Source: Symbiodinium natans (taxonomy: Eukaryota > Sar > Dinophyceae > Suessiales > Symbiodiniaceae). Taken from it: 64,000 bases of DNA. A program made the translations under genes and the position numbers. Positions 42,088 to 53,317 of the stretch are shown in pieces. The notes beneath the pieces are model-generated. The model ran no database searches, had not been told where the DNA came from, and worked only from the letters and a program-made list of their open reading frames with translations. The stretch's first letter is position 1, and each line of letters opens with the position of its first letter. The stretch covers positions 1 to 64,000 of the forward strand of contig CAJNDS010000683.1 in NCBI GenBank assembly GCA_905221605.1, read 5' to 3'.

Positions 42088-43400
42088 TCATAGACCATTG
42101 GGTACAACTCTCCACCAAGGCCATGCCTCCAGCTTGGCCGCCTCAGCAACACGCAGACGCAAGCGACCCATTGCAAGGGTCCATCCCTCTAAAAGCACCG
42201 AAAAGTGCACCAGGATGCAGGCCCTGTCGTCCAACTTCTCGAGATGTGGCCAGATCCGCTGCAGAGCAGAAGAAAGCCGCAGGCCGGCCTCACAATCCCA
42301 CAGCTGCTCTGGCTCGACCCTGACTTGCGCGACAAGTTCAACCAGCATGCCTCTTGCTCCGCTGCCCTATGCCAGCTCAAAAAGAAACTCCGGCGGGCAG
42401 CGCTCGTGTCTTAGGCTCTTAGAAAATGCAGCAACAGACGTGTTTGCAAGTATCCGGGCTGGAGCCAGCCCCGGGGCGAGTAGTCCAAAGATTGACCAAG
42501 GTTGAACTGTTCGCTTCCGAGCTGGCTTTCCCTTCAAAACAACTCAACTTGACCTCGCGCCACCAGGTGATCACGGTCCAAAAGCATGCTTCAAAACACC
42601 GTTCTGCCACAGCGACACGGCAGGTTCACAATCGTTTTCTCTGTCTACACGTGCTGGAACGTTCAGGACGGACTCTGTGCCATGCAGACGGCTTAGCGTA
42701 CACAAACCCTACGGAGCTGCGTGTCATCGCAAGTGTCAGCTACCTTGGCTTCGCTGAATCCCAACGAACCGCGACAGCGCAGTGCTGCAAAATACCAACC
42801 CGGACACCCTAAAGTCTAAACCCTCAGCTGGACTCCTTCTTTCGTTCTGAAACCCCTAGCCTCCGTCAGCTTGGAATCGAGCTCCTCGATCTGCTCGACA
42901 ACACGCGCGACGTCGGAGCCTGAGAGTCGTTCTAGAACTGTCGGATGTAGAACCTTGAACGTACCCCAAACTACTCTGTAGGCACCTAGTTTGCTAGTAA
43001 ACTACGTCGCGTTTTGTTGCTGAGACCTGCCGTCCTTGGGGGCGCACCCTCAGCTTTGCGATCGATCTTCTGCGCCAGGTCAGTGATCTTCGCGGCAAAC
43101 TCCACGATGTACTCTTGGGTCTTCACAAGGCCGAGAACTGCTAGGGCCCTAAGGATCCTCAAGAGGATCCTTAAGAGGATCCTTAAGGCCTAAACTCCTA
43201 AACACTTGAACTGCAACAGGGAGCAGTCGGAGCACACAGGAGCACACCCCACCTGTGCGATGTTGGCCTGCTGGAGACCCTCCTCCACACGCGACAAGCG
43301 ATCGCCTGGCGACATGGACCAGGAGCAATCGAAGGCCCCATTCGAAGACAGCCCAACTCAAATTGTCTGATTTCTCACAGATTGAGCTCCACATCGAAAC
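42088..43400 (-). CDS. coiled-coil exon candidates, perhaps the 5' part of the 39.7-41.3 kb gene
   Basis: Frames read SPGDRLSRVEEGLQQANIAQ (about 43315-43255), LAVLGLVKTQEYIVEFAAKI then TDLAQKIDRKAEGAPPR (about 43140-43040), SDVARVVEQIEELDSKLTEA (about 42920-42860), a short FNLGQSLDYSPRGWLQPG (about 42510-42450), and an 86-codon frame at 42348-42088 with LVELVAQVRVEPEQLWDCEA and LRLSSALQRIWPHLEKLDD. The first three are strongly coiled-coil. Together with the exons at 39.7-41.3 kb they could form one long gene, or two. Confidence 0.35.
43150..43188. repeat. triple AGGATCCTTAAG palindromic tandem
   Basis: The word AGGATCCT followed by YAAG is repeated three times; each unit is itself palindromic, so the block can fold on itself in several registers. 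Confidence 0.75.
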
Positions 43401-43824
43401 AACTTCTGTTCAGAGATGCCTGTACTTTAAACCCCCAAACCCCAAACCCTCAAACCGTTCAAACCCGAAGCTTCCCGCTTGTCGGAGTGCCTGTCGCACA
43501 CAGCACCTCCTCCCAGTGCCGGTAGTCATTTGCACTGAGAGCCTCGACGGACAAAAAGTTTTGCAAATCATCTTGTAGACATTGGAAGTGTTTCACAAGC
43601 GCTTGTCGGCTAGATTTCTGCAAAAACTTGGCAGCGACATCTTAAGCAAGTACTTCATCAGCGCATCGTAGGCTCTTCGCTCAGGAGGAGCGTCACACTT
43701 CACTTCCGTAACCCAGAAAATGCTCTGATGAGCCGAACAAAATGGGCAACCTTACGTGTTGTTTTGGGGTTTGCGGCCTTTGTCATTGTTGCAAAACCTT
43801 AACCTGGTCGCCCTCAATCCGAAA

Positions 43825-46440
43825 CCGCAGGAGGGGGTGTGTAGAACGTCCGGGCAAGGAGCGCCTCCAGCGCCGAAGTCCGCTGTCGCATGGCCTCCAG
43901 GCCTCCGAACGTTTAAGGGTTTTAGGGTTCTGTAGTTTTCCGGGTTGGGGCCCCATGTTGGCAACATCTGCGAGCATCTCTCGCCCGCCCCAGGTGAGGT
44001 GGTGGTCCATGCCCACCCAGACTGCGACTGCCACAAACTCTTCATTTTTTTCCGGAGCTTGCTGCTGAAAGGTCGTATGCAAGTTGTATCCTGCACTTCG
44101 ACAGAGCGTGGCTGCCAGAGCACAAGCTTGCCTCTGCATTTCATGCAGGGGCGATGCTGCGAGAAAATTCTGGCAGGAAAACCGAATTGACTGTTGGAAG
44201 ACCACTCTTGTTTAGATGGAGATCTGGCGCATCAGCCGTGGATGAGCCCTGGATCAGCCCTGGATTCGCTTGCTGTCCTTGATGCCCAGGTGGGTCCTGA
44301 CCAAGCAGTTGACCTGCGGAGCGAAGGCAGGGGCAAAGGTGGGGGACGAAGGCTTTCTGCCAAGCCCATGTCTCTACGAACTTTGATTCAACGCCGCCTG
44401 CTCCGCATCCATCCCTTTGCTCAGCCACTCGAACTGGGAGCAGTAGTCGGTGTTCTCCAAGGAGCTTCCAGTATCCACCGTCCCATCCTCTTTCAAAGTC
44501 CATTGAAACCTTGGCTTCGATCACCGGACATACCGAAAGCCCTTCTGGTGCGATTAGAAGCGTGATGAAGCGTGCCATGCCCAAAGAGGCTTGTGGTCAG
44601 AGCAGGCTCCACAACATCCGAACACAAAAGCGTTGGTTTTTGAGTCTTCCACAGGCTATGCTCAAACTGAAAAGTAAGAAGTTGCCTGGTTACACCACCC
44701 CCCAAACATGCTCGAAGACGGAGCTATCAACAACATGCGGGCGCGCGTGGTTTTGAAGTCTTGTGTGGAATAGCGGCACGATACATCATCTTGCAGACCA
44801 GGTGCTCTCGTTTGGCATTGAGCAGTTCAGCGATCTTTGCTCGCACGGGGCGAGGTGTGGAGTGCCGAAGGATCACGCTCACAACACCTCCCACGGAAAG
44901 TTGTCCATTGACAGCAACTCTTGCTGCAAGCATCTACAAAGCAGCTTCACCCACCCCGGTCCTTCGTTGAGAGCCTCATTCAACAACTTGTCAGACCCGA
45001 CGCAGTAGCGGGTGTCATCGTTGATGGCCTTCCACTCCGTCTGGAATAAGTTCAGGGCCTCCACAGGTACACATCTGACGACAAAATTCATGCCCCTTGC
45101 TTGGGACAACTCATTTTCGTGATTGAAGCGCACCTGGAAGAAGTGGCCATTGCCCAAGGATGTAAAAACTTCCTCATTGTCTTGTACGCGGACAGGCGGA
45201 AAGCCCTGGCATCTGGCAGAGAACCGCGAATACAACAGCAGCATTATGGTGTATTTATGGCCTCCTCTTCTGCCACACGTGCTCGCCAAACTCGAAGTGC
45301 CTCTGCCTCGCAAGACGCTTAGGTTTTAGGCCCTAAGCAAGATAGGGCGAAGGGCTTGGGGCTTAGGCGCTTCCTCGACACCCGTCTAAATCGAATGTCC
45401 CTAAACGGCACATTACAGCTCTGGAGGCCACCAGGAGGAGCTCTTCGCTTCCGTGCTTGCAGGCCCCTCCTTCGAGTCGGACCCCGGGGGCTCCCGCACA
45501 AGCACGGGAATGTCGTGGCCTCCACTTCCATGCTTCCACGATCCCACGGCATTAAGCTGAACGTGAGCTGTGAAGCTGAGCGCTAGGGTTCCTGCCCTGT
45601 CGACCGGACCGCTTCTGGAATCCCTTCTGCCTGTCTGAACCAAGAATCCGCACAGCCTACTTCTTTGCTCTCGCATCTTTAAAAAACAACGGAGTGACGT
45701 AAAGCAGTGAGGCCCCGCTGCTTTATGGACGTGGCCACGTAGTGCATCAGCTCGACACCCAGGCCAGTCTGTGCACCTCTGGGAAGCTTGAGGCATGCTT
45801 GATCTAGGTTCCCCAAAAGGCGGTCTGGGAACGCTTTCTTGTGTCTGACACGGCCGAGCAGCGGTTCGTGAAGTCGGGGATCACCATGCGCGGACAAACT
45901 TTACACGTCGTCGGCCTGTTTCGAACCAGCAAACAATGCAAAGAACGCACGTGCTCAAGTGTGCCTTAGTCAAAGGCTCCGATAACCATGTCAGAGCCAC
46001 TCGCGCCACTGGCTGACCAAGGCGCACAACAGAGACACCTTGGAAGTGAGATCCCAACAGAAAGTCTGACGTACACCTTCTTCTCCACTGCTTCAAGCAA
46101 GCGGTACAGCAACGCCGTCGGCCTCTTCGGCATCCTTCTTCGTGTTGTAGCCCGGTGGCATCTCCGCCCCAGTGGTCCCCGGCATGCAGCCTTCGACCCC
46201 TCGCCCCAAAGGATTTGCCTCGGTGAAAAATTGACAAGCGGTGTAGATGCCTGAAACCCAAAATACAAAATACCGAAACTGTTCCCCTTCCGGCGAGCGG
46301 CAGCACTGCCGGCGTAGCCGAGGAGCTTCATCTTCTCTGACCTCCGAACTCAGTTGCAATACAAGAACCAAGTCGACTAATGGCTTTGTAGAACTACCCA
46401 TGCTTGCCCCAGGCCCTAAGGTGAGATCCCCTGACGCGGG
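43825..46440 (-). CDS. unrecognised multi-exon gene with strong coding signal
   Basis: Minus-strand frames in 5' to 3' order. About 46400-46090: KPLVDLVLVLQLSSEVRED, FRYFVFWVSGIYTACQFFTE and ANPLGRGVEGCMPGTTGAEM. About 45890-45690: DPRLHEPLLGRVRHKKAFPD and LDQACLKLPRGAQTGLGVEL. About 45560-45415: LNAVGSWKHGSGGHDIPVLV. About 45190-44940: NEEVFTSLGNGHFFQVRFNH and VPVEALNLFQTEWKAINDD. About 44890-44760: RHSTPRPVRAKIAELLNAKR. About 44505-44375: FQWTLKEDGTVDTGSSLENT and DYCSQFEWLSKGMDAEQAAL. About 44150-43965: QACALAATLCRSAGYNLHT and EEFVAVAVWVGMDHHLTWGG. About 43905-43825: EAMRQRTSALEALLARTFYT ending TPPPAVSD and a stop. I do not recognise the family. Exon limits are approximate. Confidence 0.5.
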
Positions 46441-46740
46441 CAAGTGGTAGCTTGATTCCAGCCCAGTTCAAACACTTGAAATACAGAAAGATTTGGGGGA
46501 GTGGGATCTTTGTAGGGGATAGGATTAGGGGGACCCTGTGGGGATATAGACCCTCTGACTAAGGTCGCTGTTTAAAAGGGCCACAAGAGGGTTCAGAAGG
46601 GGTCCCTTTTAAGGGTACCCCTTATCCTAGCTAACTTTGGCTATGCCACATCAATACCCCTCCAAAGATTGTTCTTTGTCCAGATTCTGGCAAGCCTGTC
46701 TTGACCAGAGACGTTTGCCCTTGACGCTGGCTGCTTGAAG

Positions 46741-46747
46741 GCTGCTG

Positions 46748-46789
<42 letters not shown>

Positions 46790-46832
46790 TCCTCCTCCTG
46801 CTGCTCCTCCTGCTGCTGCTGCTGCTGCTGCA
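46741..46832. repeat. CTG/CAG trinucleotide repeat
   Basis: A run of CTG triplets, interrupted by CTC/CTCCTC blocks. On the minus strand it reads as Gln/Glu or Ser/Arg runs in frames that are not clearly part of a gene. Confidence 0.8.
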
Positions 46833-47035
46833 CGTACTAGAACTCAAGCCTTTGCACTTCTTCGCTTTTCAAATTTCATTAAACTTCAGCAACCTGAAAG
46901 AACCCACAACATCCCGCAATCTTCTAGCTGCGGCAAGCCAAGGTGGGCCAGAGGATCAAGACGAAACGCGCTGAGGACCCAACACCTCTGCCGAAGTTGC
47001 AGCCGTGCGTGTCCAGAGCTCGGAGCGTGCAGACC

Positions 47036-47440
47036 TTATACTAAAAGTATCACCCGGTATATGAGGCAGAATAGAACAGTCACGCAAGGTCCAAAGTTGG
47101 CAATAGTGGAAAAGCTGCCGAGGGGCTCCATGTTCTCTCGGGTGGAAGAGGCTCGAAACTCGAGCCCACCAGTCGCAGCCCAGCCCTTCGCAGGAGTGCT
47201 ACGTGGAGACGTGGCAGGCATCAAGCACCCAATTCCCCTAGTTTTCCTGTGGCAGACCTCATTCCTCCGAGCTGGTTTGGGCAAGGATGCTGAAACTACT
47301 GCAAGACAAGGCGGGACCATGTCTTCGACCCTTGCCAACCTCCCATGATACGTGAGCATGTGGCCATGGAAGCCAGCGGCGCTCCAGGTGGACTTTTGCC
47401 GAAGGCATGTAAGTTGTCTGGCTGCGTACCGACGTGCCAT
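47036..47440 (-). CDS. hypothetical exon candidate
   Basis: A 134-codon minus-strand frame with GHMLTYHGRLARVEDMVPPC, LAVVSASLPKPARRNEVC and ASSTRENMEPLGSFSTI, ending in a hydrophobic stretch. Composition is plausible, but no domain or junction supports it. Confidence 0.25.
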   Translation of the reverse strand: MARRYAARQLTCLRQKSTWSAAGFHGHMLTYHGRLARVEDMVPPCLAVVSASLPKPARRNEVCHRKTRGIGCLMPATSPRSTPAKGWAATGGLEFRASSTRENMEPLGSFSTIANFGPCVTVLFCLIYRVILLV

Positions 47441-47449
47441 TTACACAGC

Positions 47450-48690
47450 GTGATCAATTCCACGGACCTGTTCCGTCATTGATCCAACCTGTTGTGCTTA
47501 CGCTGATCTTCAAGCCGCGTAGAGCGATACGTAGGGGTGGGGCCTGTGGGCGAGGAAGTCTTAGGGAAGAAGCAACTGAGCAGTAGTAAAGAAGGCTGTG
47601 AACGGAATGACTACTCGAGGAAGACCCAAGGCCATGGCAGTACTAGGGGACAAGGAGCTCGCCAAGAAGTGGCGGAACCATCAGCCATGAGTAGCTCCCC
47701 CCAATCCCCCCAGGCGGATGAAGTTTACTTGCCTTGGGACACACCCTGTCGTCGATGAAGTTACAGAGGGGTGGCATGCTTTGGGCATGCTGAGGCCTGG
47801 GAACCACTAGGATCACTAGGAACTGTCAGTCAAGCTGCAAGACCCAACAAAAAGATGGATGATGGCATCATTGAAGAGAATGTACGTTTCGCAGGGCGGG
47901 AGGCAACACACAAGCACAAAAGGACGTCAAATCTTTGAGGAACATCAAGCAATCTTCACAGAGTCACTGGGAAGAACATTCATAGATCAATATTAACTCC
48001 ACCGGCAGCACATTCCCTTGAAACAATCAACATTCACCATTACACTACCCTACCCCCCCCCCCCCCCCCCGGCCGCCCACACCAAAGAAGCAGCGCTGCA
48101 GAAGGATGAATGCTGCCTCCCCTCCCTCTCCGATGATACGATCAGCAGCTCGCCGCTTTCCAGAACTTGTCATCCCCACATGCTGAAGCAAGGCTATGAG
48201 CTAAAAACAGCTTTGTCAGTGAAGTGTTGGCTGGTCCTGCAGTTGCCAGAGCTTGCCAATGCTGACCACAAGGCCGTCATCATTCAGCTCAACTTTGTGA
48301 GCCTGGCGCAGGGGTGGGACCAATGACCCATGCTTCTTGACTGCATCCCGAAAGCCTTCAGTGGCAAGCCATTGATGCTGACTTCGGTGCCACTGACCAC
48401 GATCTTAGCACCTTCACAAGACACCCTGCAGAAAAAGACAACAACAATAACAGCAATCCCCAACTGCGGTTACCGGTGCGATGTGCCAGGACCGGACATG
48501 ATTATAGCATCTCATGTCAACGATCCATTCCGAGGCACCGCCCGAGCCAAGCCACGAGCCCTGCAAAGTCGACAGAGTAATGGGACCTGTGTGAATGCCA
48601 AAACAGATTTCGGCAAACCCTACAACCTGAACCCCAAACAGCCCAAGTTAGAGGACAGAAATCCCTACCACTGACAATGAAGACATCTCT
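47450..48690. other. no supported gene; long poly-C run
   Basis: Holds an 18-base C run at 48053-48070. No frame on either strand has a convincing motif. Confidence 0.4.
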
Positions 48691-48699
48691 AGAGACACG

Positions 48700-51115
48700 T
48701 CTCTTCCTCAGCCCTCTTGGGACTGGCCTGCAGGAACCTGCCTGGCTCCCTGTGGACAGACTGGAGCTTTGCTCCCCATGCAGATGAAAGCTTCGTCCAT
48801 CACCGGAGTTCCCTTGACACGGGCCGTCCTCGCCCATTCATCCAACTCCTTGCTTTTGAAGCTCTCAGACGACACCAAAACCCCTGCAAGAAACTCCTAC
48901 CAAAACTCCACAAAACTCCCATGGCCCTATGGTCCTACGACGCACCAAGGTCTGAGCTGCAGGCATGCGGTGGCGAGCTGCTGCTTTTCGAGGACCGTGC
49001 TTGGGCATCGCTCCAACAGATTCGGCCACAGGCCTCCAGGAAGCGAAGCGTGCGCATGAGCGCAACCGAACACACGACTCGAGCGAAAGCATGTTCAGTC
49101 GAGGGCTCATGATGCATCCACTTGTGCACAACCCCAGCCTGGAGTTGGGCTCCCATGCCGTTGAGACACTCCGTCGAGACACCCGCGCTACCCCTGCTTT
49201 GAGCCAGAAGGGCTGGCGCCGCGCCAACGTAGGGCCCCGGCGTTGGAAGTAAAGCGTTCGGCCGCAGAGACACACTTCTTGCTGCTGCGCAGACTACAGC
49301 GTACTACTTGCACAACTGGCCGCTCAGGTGGCAGCTGCTCTCGATCTCCAACTTCTCCGAGTCCAGCCGACCTAGAAACGTTCTTCACACATCTTCCCAC
49401 CGTTCCGCAGCCCAGTGACTTTGCGGCTCATATCTTTGGCTGTTGCTGGTCATGGCAGCCGAGTCATCCTCGCTGGCCTGTTTGGCAAGCTGCCGGAGCT
49501 CCAGCAAGTCCTTCGACGCTGTAGGAAAAGGGCACTACAAAGGAGATCCCAAAAGCTCCCTCCTGTTTGACATCCAGCCGCATTTGCTGCTCCGCAGCTG
49601 TCTGGGCTTCACGTAAAGCCTGCTCAGGCTTGAATCATGTGAGCCTAAGATTGGCTGCGACAGTGGCAAGCCCGGGGCCTGCACAGAGGCCTCCAGATCA
49701 GAGCTACTGGCCGAGGCTTGCAAGGATTTCTCCAGCTCCTCCTGCTTGGCGGCAAGGTCTGCAACCTCCTCCTTCACTTTGGCCACAGCCTCTTTCCAGA
49801 GAGCCTCCTCAGGGAGAACAGAGGATACAAGGTCAAAAAATAAACAAACATCCACAGGCAAGTACGCGCATGTCCCAGCCTGAGAAGACAGCATATGTTC
49901 AACATCTCTGGTGGATGGCGCTGGCTCCACTTGCTGCGCTTGCGCATTGGAGCGAGATGTGAAGGACCGGGTTACGGAATCGGAATCGGACTTGGGCGAG
50001 AAGGTCGAACCACGAGTTGGCATCGCACGAAAAGTTTCGCTGGGCGTCGGCTCCACTTGCAACGACGCCGAGCTCATGACGGCCGGAGCTGTCATTGCCA
50101 GGTCATCCGCGGATGCAGACGCAGAGTTCGCCTGTGGTATGCACGCTGCATCGGCAACCTTGCCCCCACAATGAGGCTGAAGCGAAGTGACAGCGCCTGC
50201 GAGACAGCAGCCATTTGCCTGAGCCTGCAGGAGGGAGCGTGTCTGACTGCATCTGAGTCTCCCTGTCATCTTGTCCCTTGCCTGCCGTCCAAGGATTTGA
50301 GCTGCACGCCGAGCATGTCTGCTTTGGCATGGGCACCGCGTGCCAGCTCCTGTGAAAGCCAGGGCTGGTGACAAAAGTTTGCGGGTGGCGGCCGGTATGC
50401 CTCAACCTCGGCCAGAACGTCTTTGCTGGCAAGGTCGCTGGTCAAGTCCTGCAGAACAGGCTGGCTGGAGTCAGCCAAACCGAGCCAAGAGGTTAAACGA
50501 GGGGGGAGGTCCCTTTTTTTGGGAAATCTTCTGAGTCAAACCTCGGCCAGCTGCGCCCGAGCCAGCTCTGCATTGTCCTTGACAGCACCCACCTTCCAAA
50601 CACATTTTTCTTTCAGGGTGCAAAGGCTTGATTCCTTTATGCTGTGTGGTTGCCTGGCCCCTGACTGTCGGCACTTTTGAACACAAAAGGCAGGCAGGGG
50701 GGGGTGGGGGGGCCTGGATGTTGCTAGTTGAGACGGCTGAAACAAAGGCAGAGGGTGACCGCATAGGCTTTCAAGGAATGGACCTGGTCCGCCAGCTCGC
50801 CACGCAGCGTACTCAGCACCTGTCCAAGATGCTCCAAGGACCGGCATCAAAGCAACGAAACCCCGAAACCCAGCAGATGCACCAGCCTGAACTGTGATGT
50901 CACGGCTGTAGTTGCGAAAGCGACTGCACGCATTCAACACATCCGCTTGGCATGATGCAAGTCATGTCATGGGAGACGTTCACCCGATATGTGCAGATGA
51001 GTCGGTTGTCGTGCCTAAGCACTTCTCGCAAGTTGTCCTCCTTAACTCGAATGTCACCATCTTGGTCAGTGAAGACATTGAGTATCTTCCTGAACGAGCT
51101 GAATGCTCAGCAAGA
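48700..51115 (-). CDS. coiled-coil gene with a degenerate EF-hand, at least eight exons
   Basis: The 5' exon (about 51105-51020) reads SFRKILNVFTDQDGDIRVKE, in which D-x-D-G-x-I and a final Glu match an EF-hand loop except for its first position. Following exons read LEHLGQVLSTLRGELADQVH (about 50836-50770), VGAVKDNAELARAQLAE (about 50590-50540, donor GAG|GTTTG), DLTSDLASKDVLAE (acceptor TTCTGCAG, donor GAG|GTTGAGG) and ELARGAHAKADMLGVQLKSL (acceptor CACAG). Later come ALWKEAVAKVKEEVADLAAK (about 49790), DLLELRQLAKQASEDDSAAM (about 49515-49400), EHAFARVVCSVALMRTLRF (about 49090-48935) and SSESFKSKELDEWARTARVK (about 48880-48710). A calcium-responsive or cytoskeletal scaffold is plausible. Gene ends and full exon limits are not fixed. 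Confidence 0.5.
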
Positions 51116-51119
51116 ATGG

Positions 51120-52800
51120 GAAACGACCACATGTGGACTTCCAGTAATGGCTGAATCAGAAACAAGGTTCAGTGGTATCTCGGGAGGAACGGTGACATCA
51201 ACCATGCCGCAGCAAAGGCCAATGGGTCATCAGCCGGTTCTAGTAGTAGGGCTGAAGTCTGTGGAGAAAGTTACTGATGGGACTACGGAGCTCCCGGGGT
51301 CAGGCACATTCTGTTCAGAGGCTGAAGAGCTGCCAGCATCTAGTGACTAGATTGGGTTGGGTGAAAACTGACTCACTTTTGACTCTAATGAAAAAGCACC
51401 ATGTCAATGTCGTCTTATTGAGGGCTGGCCAGGATGTCCCACAGTTCACTGTGCATACACTCAGAGCAACTCTTCTACTTCCAGCATCTGTCACTTGATG
51501 ACCGCCTGCACCACATAAAAAGGCATGCTTCTTTAGCCGCTCTTATTCTGTCAGACAGCTTTCTCTTTGGAACTCAATTGAGTCCGGCTGTATTTTAGCA
51601 GCACATTGAAGGTATCATATTGACACCGACACCGACCTGCAGAGGTCTCACTGCAGCGTGTGCAGCTGGCAGCAAGCATTTTAAGTGCCTGTTTGGCAGC
51701 TCACCTGAGCAAAGGTTGGGACAACAAGCCAAGTAAGGTACAGAAGCAAACACAACGCGCGCCTCCTTCCGACATTGACACCATGATCCTCACACCGAGT
51801 CGGGATCTATCGCTTTACCTTCTGCATGACGAGAAAAACAGGAAGGCTCCTTGCGACCCGGGAAAGCCCAGGCCACGGACGAACCTCCTGTCAGCAACTT
51901 GAACAGCAGGCAGCCACAAGGGTCTGAGCTGCAGGTGCCTCGATGGTTTCCACCAGATCTCAGTCTGCGGATCCGTTGAACGGCAAGAGCCATGCCCTGG
52001 CAGCAGCAAGCATCAGAAACAAGATATTACAAGATAGCCCATACAAAGGTCATGCACAAGAAAAATACATGGCTGCCTCGTCATGCTGCAAGTGGCCATG
52101 TTTTGACGAGTCACTGTCCTGACCCGTGATGCGCAGCGGGTAGTGACGGGTAGTGGGCATGACAACTGGTAAGGAGAGCTGTGCAACTCTCCGCACTCCT
52201 CGTGCACTTTGGAAAACTCGTCTTGGCTAGGCCAAACTTGGCAGGTGCCCCTCGAGGATGTGACTGAGGTGACTGAGTCCTGGCAGTACCTTCCAGAGAG
52301 GCACTTGCAGCCGGCAGCTCATTGGAAGCCCAGGTTAGCTCAAGTCCAAGACATCAGTGTTTGTTTGTCTCGTGATTGAAAACATACCTCTGTAGCAAGG
52401 AGTTGGAGAGAGAGAGAGAGAGAAAAAAAAAAAAAAGAGAGAGAGAGAGAGAACATGGGGGGAAGTTTGTCCACAGCGGCTTCAGCTGCTCCTTGCCAGC
52501 TTCGGTCGCGGAGTGAACTTCGGAGACGACTCACGGAACAAGGCCATAAACTTCCTTCAGGGCGCCACAGTCTGCCTTTTTCATTGCTCATTAGTCTAGT
52601 CGGCGAATCCTTCGGTGCTGACCACATCGCTTGCTCTGAGCATAGAGCTGAACTCAGGAATGCAAACCCGCCTTCGGAAATATGCACTGGCCGCGTATTG
52701 CGATGGCCTGCAGGAATGTAGCTGGAAGCACCAACGCGCACAGATTGTCTCTCCACGTTCTCCACTAAAGGGGCCTCCCCGCCACACAGACCGGAATCAC
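51120..52800. other. weak candidates only
   Basis: A minus-strand stretch near 51330-51230 reads ASEQNVPDPGSSVVPSV. Around 52560-52590 the minus strand reads KKADCGALKEVYGLVP. On the plus strand an ATG at 52455, after a GA-repeat leader, opens MGGSLSTAASAAPCQLRSRS. None is strong enough to call. Confidence 0.25.
52405..52452. repeat. GA repeat broken by an A run
   Basis: (GA)n, then about 14 A, then (GA)n again, ending next to an ATG on the plus strand. Confidence 0.85.
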
Positions 52801-53028
52801 AGGGTCCAGTTCACGGGCAGGTGCCAACATCCACCACTGCTGCCAGCCTTGTGACCTCTCTTCCGCAGTTCGCCCGGCACATGGATTCGTGCGGGCCAAT
52901 GAACGCACCAAGTGGCCTCAACAACCTCCCTTTTTGCCATGGTGTTTTGCTATGAGGATCTCGGGGTGCCTTTTGCACACAAAGTCTAGGCTGGGCTTGT
53001 GGCAGCCATTCTTCCTCTTCCATCTGGC

Positions 53029-53220
53029 TCAGCCAGGGAGTGAGTGGACACGGACAGCTCTACGTGCCAGTGCCATGGCAGCTTCACAACACCTAGCCTT
53101 GATAGTAAGGGCCTGCATTCTCACAGGAGAAACAACACCGTGCGCAGAGCATGCCTTCAAGAACTCATCACGAGCTCGGCTACAGCTAAACAACAACCCT
53201 GTACAATCTAAGCATTGCAC
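53029..53220 (-). CDS. short exon candidate
   Basis: A minus-strand frame reads RARDEFLKACSAHGVVSPVR and QALTIKARCCEAAMALARRA before a stop. Helical and evenly composed; probably an exon of the gene after PTEN. No family is recognised. Confidence 0.3.
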   Translation of the reverse strand: MQCLDCTGLLFSCSRARDEFLKACSAHGVVSPVRMQALTIKARCCEAAMALARRAVRVHSLPG

Positions 53221-53317
53221 GCTCTCTACTTCTATCGGCAGTTGTTGTCACTGCACATGGGGGATATCATCATGCATACAGTACTCTTTGAACAGATGCA
53301 ACATGATCATTCACTAG

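Noticed and set aside
46735-46974. Plus-strand frame with a long poly-Leu run
   Set aside because: It is the CTG microsatellite read in one frame; no signal-peptide cleavage site or downstream domain supports a protein.
50952-51350. 132-codon plus-strand frame
   Set aside because: Overlaps antisense the EF-hand-like exon; its Ser/Thr/Met-rich sequence has no motif.
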